64,000 bases of DNA from Rhodobacteraceae bacterium LMO-JJ12. Lineage in GTDB: Bacteria > Pseudomonadota > Alphaproteobacteria > Rhodobacterales > Rhodobacteraceae. The notes beneath the pieces are model-generated. The model was not told the origin of the DNA. It did not search any database and worked only from the letters and a program-made list of their open reading frames with translations. The stretch lies in the NCBI GenBank assembly GCA_021555075.1, contig JAKGBX010000001.1, forward strand, positions 1,240,001-1,304,000. The letters run 5' to 3'. The position numbers and the translations under genes are program-made. Of this stretch, positions 52,611 to 62,913 are shown one piece after another (within the stretch, counting starts at the first letter, position 1; each line of letters starts with the position of its first letter).

Positions 52611-54299
52611 ATGAAGCAGACGGTGTGGCTATTTCTGCGACGAAAGGCAGCTTCGGGTTGGGTGCAGCTTGCTAAAGGGTTGGGTGTGCTACGCGAAAAG
52701 GGGCCGAGCCAGGTGCAATTCTGGTTCCTGGCTTTGCTTATCGGGATCGCTGCGGGCTTTGCTTCGCTGTTTTTTCGCAAGGGAATCGACGCGCTTCAGG
52801 CCTGGGTTTATGGCACGCCGAATGTGAACCGGTTGCACAGCTTTGCCGAGACGTTGCCGTGGTATTGGATTGTTGTGATCCCGGCGGTAGGCGGGCTTGT
52901 TGTCGGGCTGATCCTGCATTTCTTTACCGATGATGGCCGGGTTCGCACCGTTTCGGATGTGATCGAGGGGGCTGCAATCTATCAGGGGCGTGTCGAAATG
53001 CGCGCCGGTGTTGCTTCGACCTTGTCTTCGCTGATCACGCTGGGCACGGGTGGTTCGACCGGGCGCGAAGGGCCGGTGGTGCATATGGCCAGCCTGATTT
53101 CCTCATGGGTGAGCGAGCGGATCCATGCAAACGGGATTACAGGGCGTGATCTTTTGGGCTGTGCCGTGGCGGCGGCGGTTTCAGCCTCGTTCAACGCACC
53201 GATTGCCGGCGCGCTGTTTGCGTTGGAGGTGGTGCTGCGGCATTTCGCGGTGCGGGCGTTTGCGCCGATCGTGATTGCCAGCGTTGCGGGCACCGTGATC
53301 AACCGGTTGGCTTTTGGCGATGTGACCGAGTTTACTTTGCCCGTTTCCACCGCTCTGGAATTCTACGCGGAGCTACCTGCCTATCTTATTCTCGGGTTGG
53401 TCTGTGGGTTGGTCGCTGCGGCGCTGATGCGTGGGATATTTCTGGCCGAGGATTTCGCCAGCGAGGTTCAGGCGTGGGTGCGTTTGCCGAGATGGCTGCG
53501 CCCGGCTGTAAGCGGTGTCATGCTGGGCGGTTTGGCGGTGTTTTATCCGCATATCATCGGCGTGGGATATGAGACGACAAGTGCCGCGCTCACTGGTGAG
53601 TTGGTGTTGCATGAAGCGGTGGTGTTCACGATTCTCAAGGTTTTGGCTGTGTGCATCACCATGGCGGGCCGTATGGGGGGCGGCATGTTTTCGCCCTCGC
53701 TGATGGTGGGGGCGCTGACCGGGTTGGCCTTTGGCCTGATCGCGACCGGGATTTTCCCCGAAGTGTCAGGCTCGCACACGCTTTATGCGCTGGCCGGGAT
53801 GGGGGCGGTGGCCGCTGCTGTATTGGGCGCGCCGATCTCGACCACGCTGATCGTGTTTGAAATGACGGGGGATTGGCAGACCGGGCTGGCCGTGATGGTC
53901 GCGGTCAGCATGTCGACCACCCTGGCGTCGCAATTGGTGGACGGGTCATTCTTCCTCATGCAACTGGAGCGACGACGCGTGCATCTGGCCGCCGGGCCGC
54001 AATCCTATCTGTTGGGGATGTTCCGGGTTACCAGTCTGATGAAACCTGTGGATGATGCAGGCATCCCCGACGAAAGCGCGCTGTGGGAGATGGTACAGGC
54101 GGGCAACTATGTGGAAGCCAATGCAACGCTGGCGGATGCGATGCCGAAATTCGATCGCACCGGGGCGCCGTTCTTGCCGGTGCTCAACATCACGGGCGAG
54201 GAAACGCCGCCCGACCTTTGGGGGGCGTTGGCGCATGTTGATGCTCTGGTGGCCTATAACCGGGCATTGGCGGCGACGGCGGCGGAAGAGCATTCGTAA
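52611..54299 (+). CDS. CLC-family chloride channel/antiporter
   Basis: A 562-residue membrane protein of the CLC family. The gating-glutamate motif GREGPVV is intact, and GGGMFSPSLMVGALTG corresponds to the second pore loop. The first pore motif (GSGIP in E. coli) is replaced by a VSDVIEGA stretch. At the position of the E. coli proton glutamate (second Glu of LFIIEEM) this protein has Val (LFALEVV), as channel-type CLCs do, so proton coupling may be lost. The C-terminal ~90 residues are a soluble tail without clear CBS pair. Start at ATG; a TTG three codons upstream is possible. Confidence 0.87.
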   Translation: MKQTVWLFLRRKAASGWVQLAKGLGVLREKGPSQVQFWFLALLIGIAAGFASLFFRKGIDALQAWVYGTPNVNRLHSFAETLPWYWIVVIPAVGGLVVGLILHFFTDDGRVRTVSDVIEGAAIYQGRVEMRAGVASTLSSLITLGTGGSTGREGPVVHMASLISSWVSERIHANGITGRDLLGCAVAAAVSASFNAPIAGALFALEVVLRHFAVRAFAPIVIASVAGTVINRLAFGDVTEFTLPVSTALEFYAELPAYLILGLVCGLVAAALMRGIFLAEDFASEVQAWVRLPRWLRPAVSGVMLGGLAVFYPHIIGVGYETTSAALTGELVLHEAVVFTILKVLAVCITMAGRMGGGMFSPSLMVGALTGLAFGLIATGIFPEVSGSHTLYALAGMGAVAAAVLGAPISTTLIVFEMTGDWQTGLAVMVAVSMSTTLASQLVDGSFFLMQLERRRVHLAAGPQSYLLGMFRVTSLMKPVDDAGIPDESALWEMVQAGNYVEANATLADAMPKFDRTGAPFLPVLNITGEETPPDLWGALAHVDALVAYNRALAATAAEEHS

Positions 54300-54407
54300 A
54301 GCAGCGTGTAGCCCCTTCGGTTTTCTCAGATGTTTCACGGGCGTTCCATATTGATGCCATGAAGTGTTGGTTGGCTCGGCTGAGCGAAGAAAAATTCAGT
54401 GCGTGAT

Positions 54408-55103
54408 ATGAGTCGAATTGATGTTGAGGTGGGCCAGTCGAACAGGATCAGGTCAGGTGTGGCGGTTCTGGTTGATGGCGAGAATGTGAATACCGGACCG
54501 GCGGCAGAGGTTTTGCGCGGCGTAGGCGGGGCCGAAAAGGCGGCGGTGCGCCGGGTTTACGGAAATGAGCAATTGCTTGGCGCGTGGTGCGAAACGCCTG
54601 GATTTCGCATGGTGCATACGCATACGAGCAAGAATTCCGCCGATTTGCGCCTTTGTATCGACGCGGTGCATCTATCGCATGAAGGGGGGATTGGCAGTTT
54701 TGTGATCGTTACCTCTGATGGCGATTACAGCCATCTGGCCTATTATCTGCGCGAGCGACATTTACAGGTGATCGGAATCGGAGAAGCCAAGACGCCCGCT
54801 GGATTTCGCGCGGCGTGCAGTCGGTTTATCGAATTGAAGAAAGTGGAATCGCCAGCACCCGCTCCAAAGCCGCAGTCGCTTTCCAAGATGGATCAATGGG
54901 TGCGGGGTGCGATATTGACCGAAGGGAACAATAACGGGCTTCCTATTAGTCGTTTGAATGCCTTGATACGCGTCGATGGTTTCAGGATCAGCACCACGCC
55001 AGACAAAACATGGCGCGCCTACCTGCTGAACAGACCAGCGCTTTATGCCTGTGATCCGAAAGGCCCTAACGCCAGGGTACGTTGGATTGGTGCCAATCCC
55101 TAG
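54408..55103 (+). CDS. NYN-domain (PIN-like) RNase-type protein with C-terminal LOTUS/OST-HTH domain
   Basis: A 231-residue LabA-like protein. The NYN domain (residues ~15-145) has the acidic residues of the PIN fold: VLVDGENVNTG, SADLRLCIDAV and VTSDGDYSHLAYYLRERH. After a Pro/Ala linker, the C-terminal ~70 residues (LPISRLNALIRVDGF; WRAYLLNRPALYACD) match an OST-HTH/LOTUS RNA-binding domain. The likely role is RNA processing or decay. A GTG three codons upstream is an alternative start. Confidence 0.85.
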   Translation: MSRIDVEVGQSNRIRSGVAVLVDGENVNTGPAAEVLRGVGGAEKAAVRRVYGNEQLLGAWCETPGFRMVHTHTSKNSADLRLCIDAVHLSHEGGIGSFVIVTSDGDYSHLAYYLRERHLQVIGIGEAKTPAGFRAACSRFIELKKVESPAPAPKPQSLSKMDQWVRGAILTEGNNNGLPISRLNALIRVDGFRISTTPDKTWRAYLLNRPALYACDPKGPNARVRWIGANP

Positions 55104-55444
55104 ACCAGCTCCACGGCCACTTCTTCGCTGGGATAAAACGCCAGATGGTCCTTGATCCGCGCCACGTCTTCGTTGGGCGCTTCATAGCTCCAGGCGGCGT
55201 TTTCAATGGTTTTCGACTTGGTGATGATCGAGAAATAGCTGGCATCGCCCTTCCATGGGCAATGGCTGGCATGGTCGCTGGTGTCGAGAAAAGCCATGGC
55301 GATATCAGCGCGGGGAAAATAGATCACGGGGGGATAATCACCCTCGGTCAGCTCCAGAGCCGCCTTGGTTTCACCCAGAACAGCGCCCCCGGCACGCACA
55401 ACCCATTTACCCGGCGCGCGGGTGATGGTGATTTTTGGTGCCAT
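55100..55444 (-). CDS. DUF427 domain protein
   Basis: A 114-residue single-domain protein of the DUF427 family (PF04248). Features include VVRAGGAVLGETKAALEL, PPVIYFPRADI, HCPWKGDASYFSI and AAWSYEAPNEDVARIKDHLAFY. Function unknown. GGAAGGAAG precedes the ATG. It overlaps the 3' end of the opposing NYN gene by 4 bases. Confidence 0.88.
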   Translation of the reverse strand: MAPKITITRAPGKWVVRAGGAVLGETKAALELTEGDYPPVIYFPRADIAMAFLDTSDHASHCPWKGDASYFSIITKSKTIENAAWSYEAPNEDVARIKDHLAFYPSEEVAVELV

Positions 55445-55486
55445 AGTCTTCTTCCTTCCCAAGTCGTGGATGCCCATTTCGAGGCG

Positions 55487-55621
55487 TTACGCGTATTTTT
55501 GAAACACGGCGACACCTAAAACCAAGCACAAAATGAAATATATGCGCATTTCGCTCGCAAAGTGCGATCCAAACTGAACCCCGAAACGCTTAAGCGCCGG
55601 GATGAGGTGGACTTGTGTCAT
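55487..55621 (-). CDS. Possible 44-residue single-pass membrane protein
   Basis: A short frame in the gap between the DUF427 and aminopeptidase genes. The first half is hydrophilic (MTQVHLIPALKRFGVQFGSH), and the end is one hydrophobic helix (YFILCLVLGVAVFQ) with a basic tail. An internal ATG would leave just the helix. No good ribosome site is seen and the family is unknown, so this is a low-confidence call. Confidence 0.25.
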   Translation of the reverse strand: MTQVHLIPALKRFGVQFGSHFASEMRIYFILCLVLGVAVFQKYA

Positions 55622-55694
55622 GGACTGGCGCGGTTGAACAGGGGTCACATGCCGCGCGACGCGAGGTAGGTTCGTGGCAATCTGCGGGCGGCGT

Positions 55695-57500
55695 TCAGAG
55701 CGGTTGCGTTGCCGATTCGAGCCAGGTCCGTGCGGGCTCGGACACTTTGGCCGCCAGATGATCGCGGCAGGCGGCATGATAGCGGTTGAGCCAGTTGATC
55801 TCGTCTGTGTCCAGCATCGCGGGGATGATTAGGCGACGGTCGATCGGAACGAAGGTCAGCGTGAGGAACTGATACATCTCGCGCTCGGGGTCGGCAGATG
55901 GAAGGGCGGTGGCCTTCTCAACCACGATCAGGTTTTCGATGCGAATACCAAAGGCGTCTGGCCGGTAGTAGCCGGGTTCGTTTGACAAGATCATGCCGGG
56001 TTTCAGGGGCACGTGGGACATGCGCGAAATCCGCTGTGGCCCTTCGTGAACGCAGAGATAGACGCCGACGCCGTGGCCGGTGCCATGGTCGAAATCCTGC
56101 CCTGCGAGCCAGAGATTGTAGCGCGCCAGCGAATCGAGATCGCGCCCCGCAATCCCCTTTGGAAACCGCGCGCGCGAAACCGCGATCATGCCCTTGAGCA
56201 CGCGGGTGAAAGCGCGGCGTTCTTCGTCGCCGGGTTGACCAATCGGAAGCGTGCGGGTGATATCGGTGGTGCCGTCGATGTATTGCCCGCCACTGTCGAC
56301 AACGATCAACTGGCCATCTTCGAGCCGGGTGTTGGAGTTTTCGCTCACCCGATAGTGCATCACGGCGCCGTTGGGGCCAGTGCCGGCGATGGTATCGAAC
56401 GAGATGTCGAGAAGCGCGTTGGTGGCGCGGCGAAACCCTTCGAGCGCTGTGACCACGTCAATTTCAGTGAGGGTGCCGGGGGCTTGGGCATGAAACCAGG
56501 TGAGAAATTCGACCATGGCAGCGCCATCGCGCAAATGCGCAGTCTGGGTTGCGGCGATTTCGGCGCGGGTTTTGCAGGCTTTGGGAAGCACGCAAGGATC
56601 ATCGTCGAAAGCATGGTCGCGGCCTGCTTCGCGCAGCGCGTATAAAACCGCGACAGGGGCGGTTTTGGGATCGAGCCGAACGGTGCCGGTGAGAGAATGC
56701 AGTGCGGGCAGAAAGGCCGAGGGCGGACGCAGGCGCACTTCGGGGCCAAGATGGGCGCGCAGGCTGTCGCTGATCTTGGCCGGATCGACAAACAGCGCCA
56801 CGTGACCATTGTCGCGCAGGATGGCAAAGCTGTGGGGCACCGGGTTGCGCGCGATATCCGAGCCGCGAATGTTCAAGAGCCAGGCGATGCTGTCGGGCAG
56901 GGTGAGCACGGCGACAGAATGCCCCGCCTTGCGCAGGGTTTCGCCTAGGCGCGCACGTTTGGCGCCATGGGTTTCACCCGCCAGCTCGACCGGGTAGGGC
57001 GTGATTTCTCCGAGGGGCGGTGCTGGTTGATCGGGCCAGATCCGATCAACCAGATTGTCAGTGGGTTTCAGACCGATTGCGTGCGGTGTGCAGGTGTTTT
57101 CAAGGGTTTCGATCTCATCAGGTGTGTGCAGCCAGGGATCAAAACCGATGTTGCCGCCTTGGGGCAGCTGCGCAACCAACCAATCGCCGAGCTTTGTTTC
57201 AGGCCAATCAACTGGCGTGAAATGGGCGAGATCGACCTGACGCTTGACTTGTGTGCGATATCGGCCGTCGACGAAAACACCGGCGATCTCAGCCAGCGCG
57301 GCGCAGAACCCGGCGGAGCCGGTAAACCCGGTGGCCCAACTCAGACGGTCGTCATGCGGGGCAACGTATTCGCCTTGATGTGCATCGGCGCGCGGAATGA
57401 GAAAACCGGCCAACCCTTCCCGCGCGATTTCCGCGCGCAAGAGTTTCAGCCGGGGCGCGGCCTGATCCGGGCGGGCGGTGTCTTTGAAACTCTGAAACAT
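55695..57500 (-). CDS. Aminopeptidase P family (M24B) metallopeptidase
   Basis: A 601-residue Xaa-Pro aminopeptidase of the long, eukaryote-like form. Two creatinase-type N-terminal domains (residues 1-310; PRADAHQGEYVAP, GFTGSAG) precede the pita-bread domain. The dinuclear metal ligands are visible: VVDSGGQYIDGTTDITRT (two Asp), HGTGHGVG (His), SNEPGYY (Glu) and GIRIENLI (Glu). AAGGAG lies six bases before the ATG; an ATG seven codons upstream is not supported. Confidence 0.93.
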   Translation of the reverse strand: MFQSFKDTARPDQAAPRLKLLRAEIAREGLAGFLIPRADAHQGEYVAPHDDRLSWATGFTGSAGFCAALAEIAGVFVDGRYRTQVKRQVDLAHFTPVDWPETKLGDWLVAQLPQGGNIGFDPWLHTPDEIETLENTCTPHAIGLKPTDNLVDRIWPDQPAPPLGEITPYPVELAGETHGAKRARLGETLRKAGHSVAVLTLPDSIAWLLNIRGSDIARNPVPHSFAILRDNGHVALFVDPAKISDSLRAHLGPEVRLRPPSAFLPALHSLTGTVRLDPKTAPVAVLYALREAGRDHAFDDDPCVLPKACKTRAEIAATQTAHLRDGAAMVEFLTWFHAQAPGTLTEIDVVTALEGFRRATNALLDISFDTIAGTGPNGAVMHYRVSENSNTRLEDGQLIVVDSGGQYIDGTTDITRTLPIGQPGDEERRAFTRVLKGMIAVSRARFPKGIAGRDLDSLARYNLWLAGQDFDHGTGHGVGVYLCVHEGPQRISRMSHVPLKPGMILSNEPGYYRPDAFGIRIENLIVVEKATALPSADPEREMYQFLTLTFVPIDRRLIIPAMLDTDEINWLNRYHAACRDHLAAKVSEPARTWLESATQPL

Positions 57501-57779
57501 GAAAACTCCTTGGATGGTCACGGTATGGAAACGTGAACATGTGGTGCGTGCAAGTGGAAAGCGCTTCCACAGGTGTGTGCGTCATTGTGTGGGGGGATGG
57601 AAGCGCGAGATCCTTGCCGTTCGCGCAGGAGGCCAGGTCAGGGTTTGAGTATTATTGGAACGATGAAACGCAAGGCGCCAGCTTTTCACGGTGGAGATGC
57701 GCAAAGCGCTGCTTTCTTCATGGGCGCCGCCAGAGTGCGTGTGATGTGCTTTCAGACAGGCGTTTGGTCGCGCGACAGC

Positions 57780-59654
57780 TTAGCTTGCCTTGCGAATTCC
57801 AACCATCCGGGCGCGAGAGCGCGGGTCGGTATCAAACAGTGCGGCCAATTGTTCGGTCATCGCGCCGGCCAATTGCTCGACATCGGTGATCGTTACGGCG
57901 CGGTCGTAATAGCGCGTCACGTCATGACCGATGCCAATCGCCAGAAGCTCGACAGCTTTGCGCTTTTCGATCATCGCGATGACGTCGCGCAGGTGTTTTT
58001 CAAGGTAATTGGCCGGATTCACCGACAGGGTAGAATCGTCGACCGGGGCGCCGTCAGAAATCACCATCAGGATCTTGCGTGCCTCGGGGCGCTGCCCCAT
58101 GCGCCGGTGCGCCCATTCCAGCGCCTCGCCGTCGATATTCTCTTTCAACAACCCTTCTTTCATCATCAGCCCGAGATTGGGCCGGGTGCGCCGCCAGGGT
58201 GCGTCGGCGCGTTTATAGACGATGTGGCGCAGATCATTGAGACGACCGGGCTGTTGCGGGCGCCCCTCATTGAGCCATTTTTCGCGGCTTTGACCGCCTT
58301 TCCAGGCGCGTGTGGTGAAACCGAGGATTTCGACCTTTACGTCACAGCGTTCGAGCGTGCGGGCCAGAACATCGGCGCAGATTGCCGCGATCGAAATCGG
58401 ACGGCCACGCATCGAGCCGGAATTGTCCAGCAGGAGCGTCACGACTGTGTCGCGGAACTCCATGTCTTTCTCGCGTTTGAAACTAAGCGGCGTGGTCGGG
58501 TTGGCCACCACCCGCGCCAGCCGCCCAGCATCGAGAATGCCTTCTTCGAGGTCGAATTCCCAACTGCGGTTTTGCTGTGCCTGAAGGCGGCGTTGCAGCT
58601 TGTTGGCGAGCCGAGACACGGCCCCTTTGAGCGGGTCGAGCTGTTGATCGAGATAGGCGCGCAGGCGTTCGAGTTCGGCGGGTTCGGCCAGATCTTCGGC
58701 TGCGATCTCCTCGTCAAACTCGGTGTTGAAGGCGCGGTAATCGGGGTCGGCGTCGGAAATCGGTGCGGGCGGCGGCGGGTCGAGCGGGGCTTCACCGTCG
58801 GGCATTTCAGCCTCTTCGCCCATCTCTTCGTCGGCCATATCGTCCATCGAAACCTGGGCTTCGGCGGCGTCTTGTTGTTCTTCCTGGCTTTGCTCAGGGT
58901 CGGCCTCGCCGGTTTGCTCTTCGCTTTCGTCCTGACCGGTGTCGTCGGGGTTTTCTTCTTCCTCGGAGTCTTCGGCCTGATCGTCTTGATCTTCATCTGA
59001 GGCGTCGGGGTCTTCACCAAGTTGATCGCCGTAGCCGAGATCGGTGATCACTTGCCGCGCGAAACGGGCGAATTCGGTCTGATCGGCGAGCTTGTCTCTT
59101 ACGCTTTCCAGAGTGCCGCCAGCCTGTTCCTCAATAAAACCCTGCCACAGCTCCATCACGTTGCGCGCGCCTGCGGGGAGATCGCGCCCGGTGGCGAGAT
59201 TGCGCACCAGATAGCCAGCAGCAGCGGCCAGCGGAGCCTCGGCCCGGTCGGTGATCTGATCAAAGCCAAGGCGCGCGGTGTCATTGGCGATTTTGGCGTC
59301 GATGTTGCCGGCAGTGCCGGGCATGTCGCGCGCGCCCATGGCTTCGCAGCGTGCGGTTTCCATCGCCTCGTAGATGTCGCGGGCCATGTCGCCGGGCGGG
59401 ACATAGCGGGCGTGGGTCTGTGCGTCGTTGTATTTGTGCTTGAGCGCGAGGGCATCTGCAGTGCCGCGCGCCAACAGCACCTCTTCGCGCGTCACCCGGC
59501 GCGAGACTTGCGGCAGGCGCATTGCGTCACCGCTGACGCCTGAGGGATCAACCGTATAAGAGACCGACAGTTCCGGGTCGTTGGCCATCACCTTGGTGGC
59601 TTCGGCCAGCGCCTTCTTGAACGGGTCGGCGGGGTTGTCGGTTGGTTTTTTCAT
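57780..59654 (-). CDS. cobT: Cobaltochelatase subunit CobT
   Basis: A 624-residue subunit of the aerobic CobNST cobaltochelatase, which inserts cobalt into hydrogenobyrinic acid a,c-diamide. The N-terminal helical domain is followed by a highly acidic segment (residues ~225-320, Asp/Glu/Gln-rich) and a C-terminal von Willebrand A domain with the MIDAS motif DNSGSM and [12 protein letters not shown]. CobT pairs with the AAA+ subunit CobS encoded just upstream; cobN is not in the window. I start at the Met of MKKPTDNP, after GGACGAG. Confidence 0.95.
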   Translation of the reverse strand: MKKPTDNPADPFKKALAEATKVMANDPELSVSYTVDPSGVSGDAMRLPQVSRRVTREEVLLARGTADALALKHKYNDAQTHARYVPPGDMARDIYEAMETARCEAMGARDMPGTAGNIDAKIANDTARLGFDQITDRAEAPLAAAAGYLVRNLATGRDLPAGARNVMELWQGFIEEQAGGTLESVRDKLADQTEFARFARQVITDLGYGDQLGEDPDASDEDQDDQAEDSEEEENPDDTGQDESEEQTGEADPEQSQEEQQDAAEAQVSMDDMADEEMGEEAEMPDGEAPLDPPPPAPISDADPDYRAFNTEFDEEIAAEDLAEPAELERLRAYLDQQLDPLKGAVSRLANKLQRRLQAQQNRSWEFDLEEGILDAGRLARVVANPTTPLSFKREKDMEFRDTVVTLLLDNSGSMRGRPISIAAICADVLARTLERCDVKVEILGFTTRAWKGGQSREKWLNEGRPQQPGRLNDLRHIVYKRADAPWRRTRPNLGLMMKEGLLKENIDGEALEWAHRRMGQRPEARKILMVISDGAPVDDSTLSVNPANYLEKHLRDVIAMIEKRKAVELLAIGIGHDVTRYYDRAVTITDVEQLAGAMTEQLAALFDTDPRSRARMVGIRKAS

Positions 59655-59742
59655 CTCGTCCGTGCCTCTGACCGGGGGCTCATCGACCCTCGCGGGTTGC
59701 CTCGTGAGGACCGTGCGCAAAGGCGGGATGAGCGTATTACGC

Positions 59743-60729
59743 TCACCCCAAGCTCACGCTTGCCGCGCTTTCGGGGAGTTCCTCGTCAAAGCAGCGCTGG
59801 TAGAATTCGGCCACGGTCTGGCGTTCCAGCTCGTCGCATTTGTTGAGGAATGTCACCCGGAAGGAATAACCGATATCGCGGAAGATCTCGGCGTTTTGCG
59901 CCCAGTTGATCACCGTGCGGGGCGACATGACGGTCGACAGGTCACCATTCATGAAGGCTGTGCGGGTGAGATCGGCGACGGTAACCATCTGGCCGATCTG
60001 CTTGCGGCCTTTGTCGGTGTTGAAATGCGGGTTCTTGGAAAGCACGATCATGGTTTCGGCGTCGTGGCTGAGATAGTTCAGCGTTGCCACCAGCGACCAG
60101 CGGTCCATCTGGGCCTGGTTGATCTGTTGCACGCCATGATAAAGCCCGGTGGTGTCGCCAAGTCCGACGGTGTTGGCGGTGGCGAACAGGCGGAAATAGG
60201 GGTTGGGCGTGATCACTTCGTTCTGATCCAGAAGCGTCAGCTTGCCGTCATGTTCGAGGATACGCTGGATCACGAACATCACGTCAGCGCGACCGGCATC
60301 GTATTCATCAAACACGATTGCAGTAGGATTGCGCAGTGCCCAAGGTAGGATGCCTTCGTGAAATTCGGTGACCTGTTTGCCATCGCGCAGCTTGATCGCG
60401 TCTTTGCCGATCAGGTCGATCCGGCTGATATGGCTATCAAGATTGACCCGCACGGTGGGCCAGTTGAGCCGCGCGCCGACCTGTTCGATATGGGTCGATT
60501 TGCCAGTGCCGTGATAGCCCTGAATCATCACGCGGCGGTTGTGGGAAAAGCCCGCAAGGATCGCCAGCGTGGTATCGCGATCAAACTTGTAGGTGGGGTC
60601 GATATCGGGAACGCGCTCGCTGCGCTCGGCGAAGCCCTTGATGTGCATGTCGGAATCGATGCCAAAGACATCGCGGACCGAGAGTTCTTCGGTGGGTTTC
60701 ACGTTTGTGTCGATTTGTCCGTCCGCCAT
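59743..60729 (-). CDS. cobS: Cobaltochelatase AAA+ ATPase subunit CobS
   Basis: A 328-residue AAA+ ATPase (MoxR-related) forming a ring with CobT and driving cobalt insertion by CobN. Walker A is [11 protein letters not shown], Walker B is [12 protein letters not shown], sensor 1 lies in [11 protein letters not shown], and the arginine-finger region in AQMDRWS. I start at MADGQIDTN; the open frame runs 302 codons further upstream through the divergent sigma-factor gene. It lies 88 bases upstream of cobT. Confidence 0.96.
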   Translation of the reverse strand: MADGQIDTNVKPTEELSVRDVFGIDSDMHIKGFAERSERVPDIDPTYKFDRDTTLAILAGFSHNRRVMIQGYHGTGKSTHIEQVGARLNWPTVRVNLDSHISRIDLIGKDAIKLRDGKQVTEFHEGILPWALRNPTAIVFDEYDAGRADVMFVIQRILEHDGKLTLLDQNEVITPNPYFRLFATANTVGLGDTTGLYHGVQQINQAQMDRWSLVATLNYLSHDAETMIVLSKNPHFNTDKGRKQIGQMVTVADLTRTAFMNGDLSTVMSPRTVINWAQNAEIFRDIGYSFRVTFLNKCDELERQTVAEFYQRCFDEELPESAASVSLG

Positions 60730-60900
60730 GTCCCGATATCCTTGTCGCGCCGTCTCAATCCAAGCTTTGCCCGTGGTGCAATAAATCCGGGCCAAGGGCA
60801 AGGGGAAGAGGGCAGTAACGCTGTGGCGTTTTGCGGGCGGGCCGGGCGTAGACGGGGATTGTCGGTGACGAAACGCGTATTTTCTGTTTTCCTGCGCATA

Positions 60901-61449
60901 ATGGCAACGCGAGATGAGATAGAAGGTATGCTGGCCCGCACCGCTTTGGGGGACCGGGCAAGTTTTGCCGCACTCTATGAAGCGTGTTCGGCGAAACTTT
61001 TTGGCGTTGCCCTGCGTGTCTTGAGGGACAGGGGCGAAGCCGAGGAGGCATTGCAGGAAGCATTTGTGCGGATATGGCACAAGGCCGACCAATACGCGGC
61101 CAATGGTCTGAGCCCGATGACGTGGTTGATCACCGTGACGCGCAATCTGTCGATTGACCGGCTGCGCAAGCGCAAACGGCGCGAGGCGCAGGCGGACGGC
61201 GACGCGGTGGAGTTGATGGTTGATCCCGGGCTGGGGCCAGAGGCGTTGGCGGTTGCTTCGGATGAGCGTACGCAGATTGCCGCCTGTCTGGGCGAGTTGG
61301 AGGCGGCGCGTGCGGGGGCCGTGCGGGGCGCCTATCTTGATGGGTTGAGTTATGAAGAGCTGGCCACGCGACATGGCGTGCCGCTCAACACGATGCGAAC
61401 ATGGCTGCGCCGCAGCCTGTTGAAACTGAGGGAGTGTCTGAGCCGATGA
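60901..61449 (+). CDS. ECF RNA polymerase sigma factor
   Basis: A 182-residue sigma-70 family ECF factor. Region 2 is [20 protein letters not shown] with [17 protein letters not shown] and [22 protein letters not shown]. Region 4 ends in [20 protein letters not shown] followed by LLKLRECL. The anti-sigma gene overlaps by ATGA, a standard pair. An in-frame GTG at 60865 would add 12 residues. The downstream fasciclin and MsrB genes are plausible targets, suggesting response to oxidative or envelope stress. Confidence 0.93.
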   Translation: MATRDEIEGMLARTALGDRASFAALYEACSAKLFGVALRVLRDRGEAEEALQEAFVRIWHKADQYAANGLSPMTWLITVTRNLSIDRLRKRKRREAQADGDAVELMVDPGLGPEALAVASDERTQIAACLGELEAARAGAVRGAYLDGLSYEELATRHGVPLNTMRTWLRRSLLKLRECLSR

Positions 61450-62135
61450 GCGCCGGGGCAGATCGCGAAGAAGACCGCCAATGGGCCGCGGAATATGCGT
61501 TGGGTCTGCTGGACGGGGCTGAGGCACGCGCGTTCGAGGCGCGACTTGCGGCTGAGCCTGGCTTGCGCGCGGAATATGCGGTTTGGGCCGAAAACCTGGT
61601 AAGCCTGAGCGACGATATTGACCCGGTGGCCCCACCGAGCGGCACCTATCGGCGGATCGAGGCGCGGCTCTTTCCCGAGAAGAAAAAAGCGGGTGGCGGG
61701 GTGGTGCTGCGCTGGCTTGGGCTGGGGTCGGTTTTGGCGGCTGGGGTTTTGATGTTGGCGGTGTGGCTGGGCGATGCGGGTGGGCCGACCGGGCCCGTGC
61801 CCGACATGGTGGCCGTGTTGGAAGCCGAGGGCGGTGATCTGCGGCTGACGGCGGGATATTTGCGCGACGACAATGTGTTGCAGCTTACCCGCCACGTCGG
61901 CAGTCCGGCGTCTGGCAGATCGTTTGAGCTTTGGCTGATCGAGGGCGACAACCCGCCGGTCTCGCTGGGGGTTCTGCCCGAAGCCGAACGGGCGCTGCTG
62001 GTGATTCCAGACGCTTTGATGGCGCGAATGAGTGGCGGGACGCTGGCCATCTCGGACGAGCCGGAAGGTGGGTCGCCCACGGGTGCCCCGACCGGTGCGG
62101 TGCTTGCGGCGGCCCCTCTGATCACGTCGTCGTGA
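61446..62135 (+). CDS. Membrane anti-sigma factor (RskA-type)
   Basis: A 229-residue single-pass protein: a cytoplasmic N-terminal ~85 residues ([20 protein letters not shown]) that should bind the sigma factor, one membrane helix (residues ~88-108, [17 protein letters not shown]), then a periplasmic RskA domain ([19 protein letters not shown]). No HxxxCxxC zinc motif is present, so it is not a ZAS-type redox sensor; release is probably by regulated proteolysis. It starts four bases before the end of the sigma gene. Confidence 0.9.
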   Translation: MSAGADREEDRQWAAEYALGLLDGAEARAFEARLAAEPGLRAEYAVWAENLVSLSDDIDPVAPPSGTYRRIEARLFPEKKKAGGGVVLRWLGLGSVLAAGVLMLAVWLGDAGGPTGPVPDMVAVLEAEGGDLRLTAGYLRDDNVLQLTRHVGSPASGRSFELWLIEGDNPPVSLGVLPEAERALLVIPDALMARMSGGTLAISDEPEGGSPTGAPTGAVLAAAPLITSS

Positions 62136-62150
62136 GCCGCTGAAACATCG

Positions 62151-62177
62151 TGAAACTCCTGTCGCGTGGGAAACGTG
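62151..62177 (+). promoter_or_regulatory. Candidate ECF-type promoter before the fasciclin gene
   Basis: TGAAAC, 17 bases, then CGTG resembles a GAAC/CGT-type ECF promoter. A second TGAAAC lies ten bases upstream. The site starts 15 bases after the anti-sigma stop and 61 bases before the last base ahead of the fasciclin ATG. I find no equally good copy before the sigma gene. Confidence 0.35.
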
Positions 62178-62237
62178 ACTGCTTGTGACCCGGCCAGGAA
62201 AGGCCGGGCTGAACACTCAGTTGAACAGGAGAAAACG

Positions 62238-62801
62238 ATGACACGTTTCACAATTGCCAGCACCGCCCTTGCCCTTGCTCTGAGCGCAGGACTGGCCACC
62301 GCCGGAAGCCATTCAAGCAACCCCATGGTGGGCGGCGCGCCGATGTTGCCTGAGAAAAACATCGTGGAAAATGCGGTCAATTCGGCCGATCACACCACGC
62401 TTGTGGCTGCTGTCAAAGCTGCCGGATTGGTCGATACCTTGATGGGTGAGGGGCCGTTTACCGTGTTTGCGCCCACTAATGCCGCCTTTGCCAAGCTGCC
62501 TGAGGGCACTGTTGAAAAGCTGCTTGAGCCGGGGATGAAGGAGCAGTTGAGCAAGGTTCTGACCTGTCATGTGGTCGCCGCAGATGCGATGTCAGATGCG
62601 ATTGCTGGCATGATTGCAGACGATGGCGGCATGCATGATGTGCCGACCGTGGGCGGTTGCACGCTGAAGGCGCGGATGGATGGCGACATGATCACGCTGG
62701 AAGATGAAAACGGCGGAATGGCGACGGTGACGATTGCGGATGTGAAGCAATCCAACGGCGTGATCCACGTGATCGACGCGGTGCTTCTGCCCAAGATGTA
62801 A
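62238..62801 (+). CDS. Secreted fasciclin (FAS1) domain protein
   Basis: A 187-residue exported protein. The signal peptide ends near LATA-GS. A single FAS1 domain covers residues ~40-187, with NSADHTTLVAAVKAAGLVDT, the H1 motif GPFTVFAPTNAAFAKLP and the H2 motif NGVIHVIDAVLLP. FAS1 proteins act in adhesion or as stress-induced surface proteins. AGGAG lies six bases before the ATG. It directly follows the anti-sigma gene and precedes msrB. Confidence 0.93.
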   Translation: MTRFTIASTALALALSAGLATAGSHSSNPMVGGAPMLPEKNIVENAVNSADHTTLVAAVKAAGLVDTLMGEGPFTVFAPTNAAFAKLPEGTVEKLLEPGMKEQLSKVLTCHVVAADAMSDAIAGMIADDGGMHDVPTVGGCTLKARMDGDMITLEDENGGMATVTIADVKQSNGVIHVIDAVLLPKM

Positions 62802-62842
62802 GCGGTTTTCGCGTTCGACCAGAGGATCACCTCACAAGAAAT

Positions 62843-62878
62843 TGCACCGCTCGTGATTGCAAGATTGCAAGCGGTGCA
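62843..62878 (+). terminator. Hairpin between fasciclin gene and msrB
   Basis: The perfect 9-bp stem TGCACCGCT / AGCGGTGCA has an 18-base loop containing ATTGCAAGATTGCA. No T run follows, and msrB starts 36 bases later, so it may attenuate or punctuate the transcript rather than end it. Confidence 0.45.
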
Positions 62879-62913
62879 GCACTTATGACCCAAGCCCATA
62901 GAGGAGAAGGCCA

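Noticed and set aside
57573-59000. 475-codon plus-strand frame opposite cobT
   Set aside because: Complement of the cobT coding sequence, including its acidic region; no independent motifs.
60730-61635. 302-codon upstream extension of cobS
   Set aside because: It lies antisense to the ECF sigma and anti-sigma genes; CobS has its normal length from 60729.
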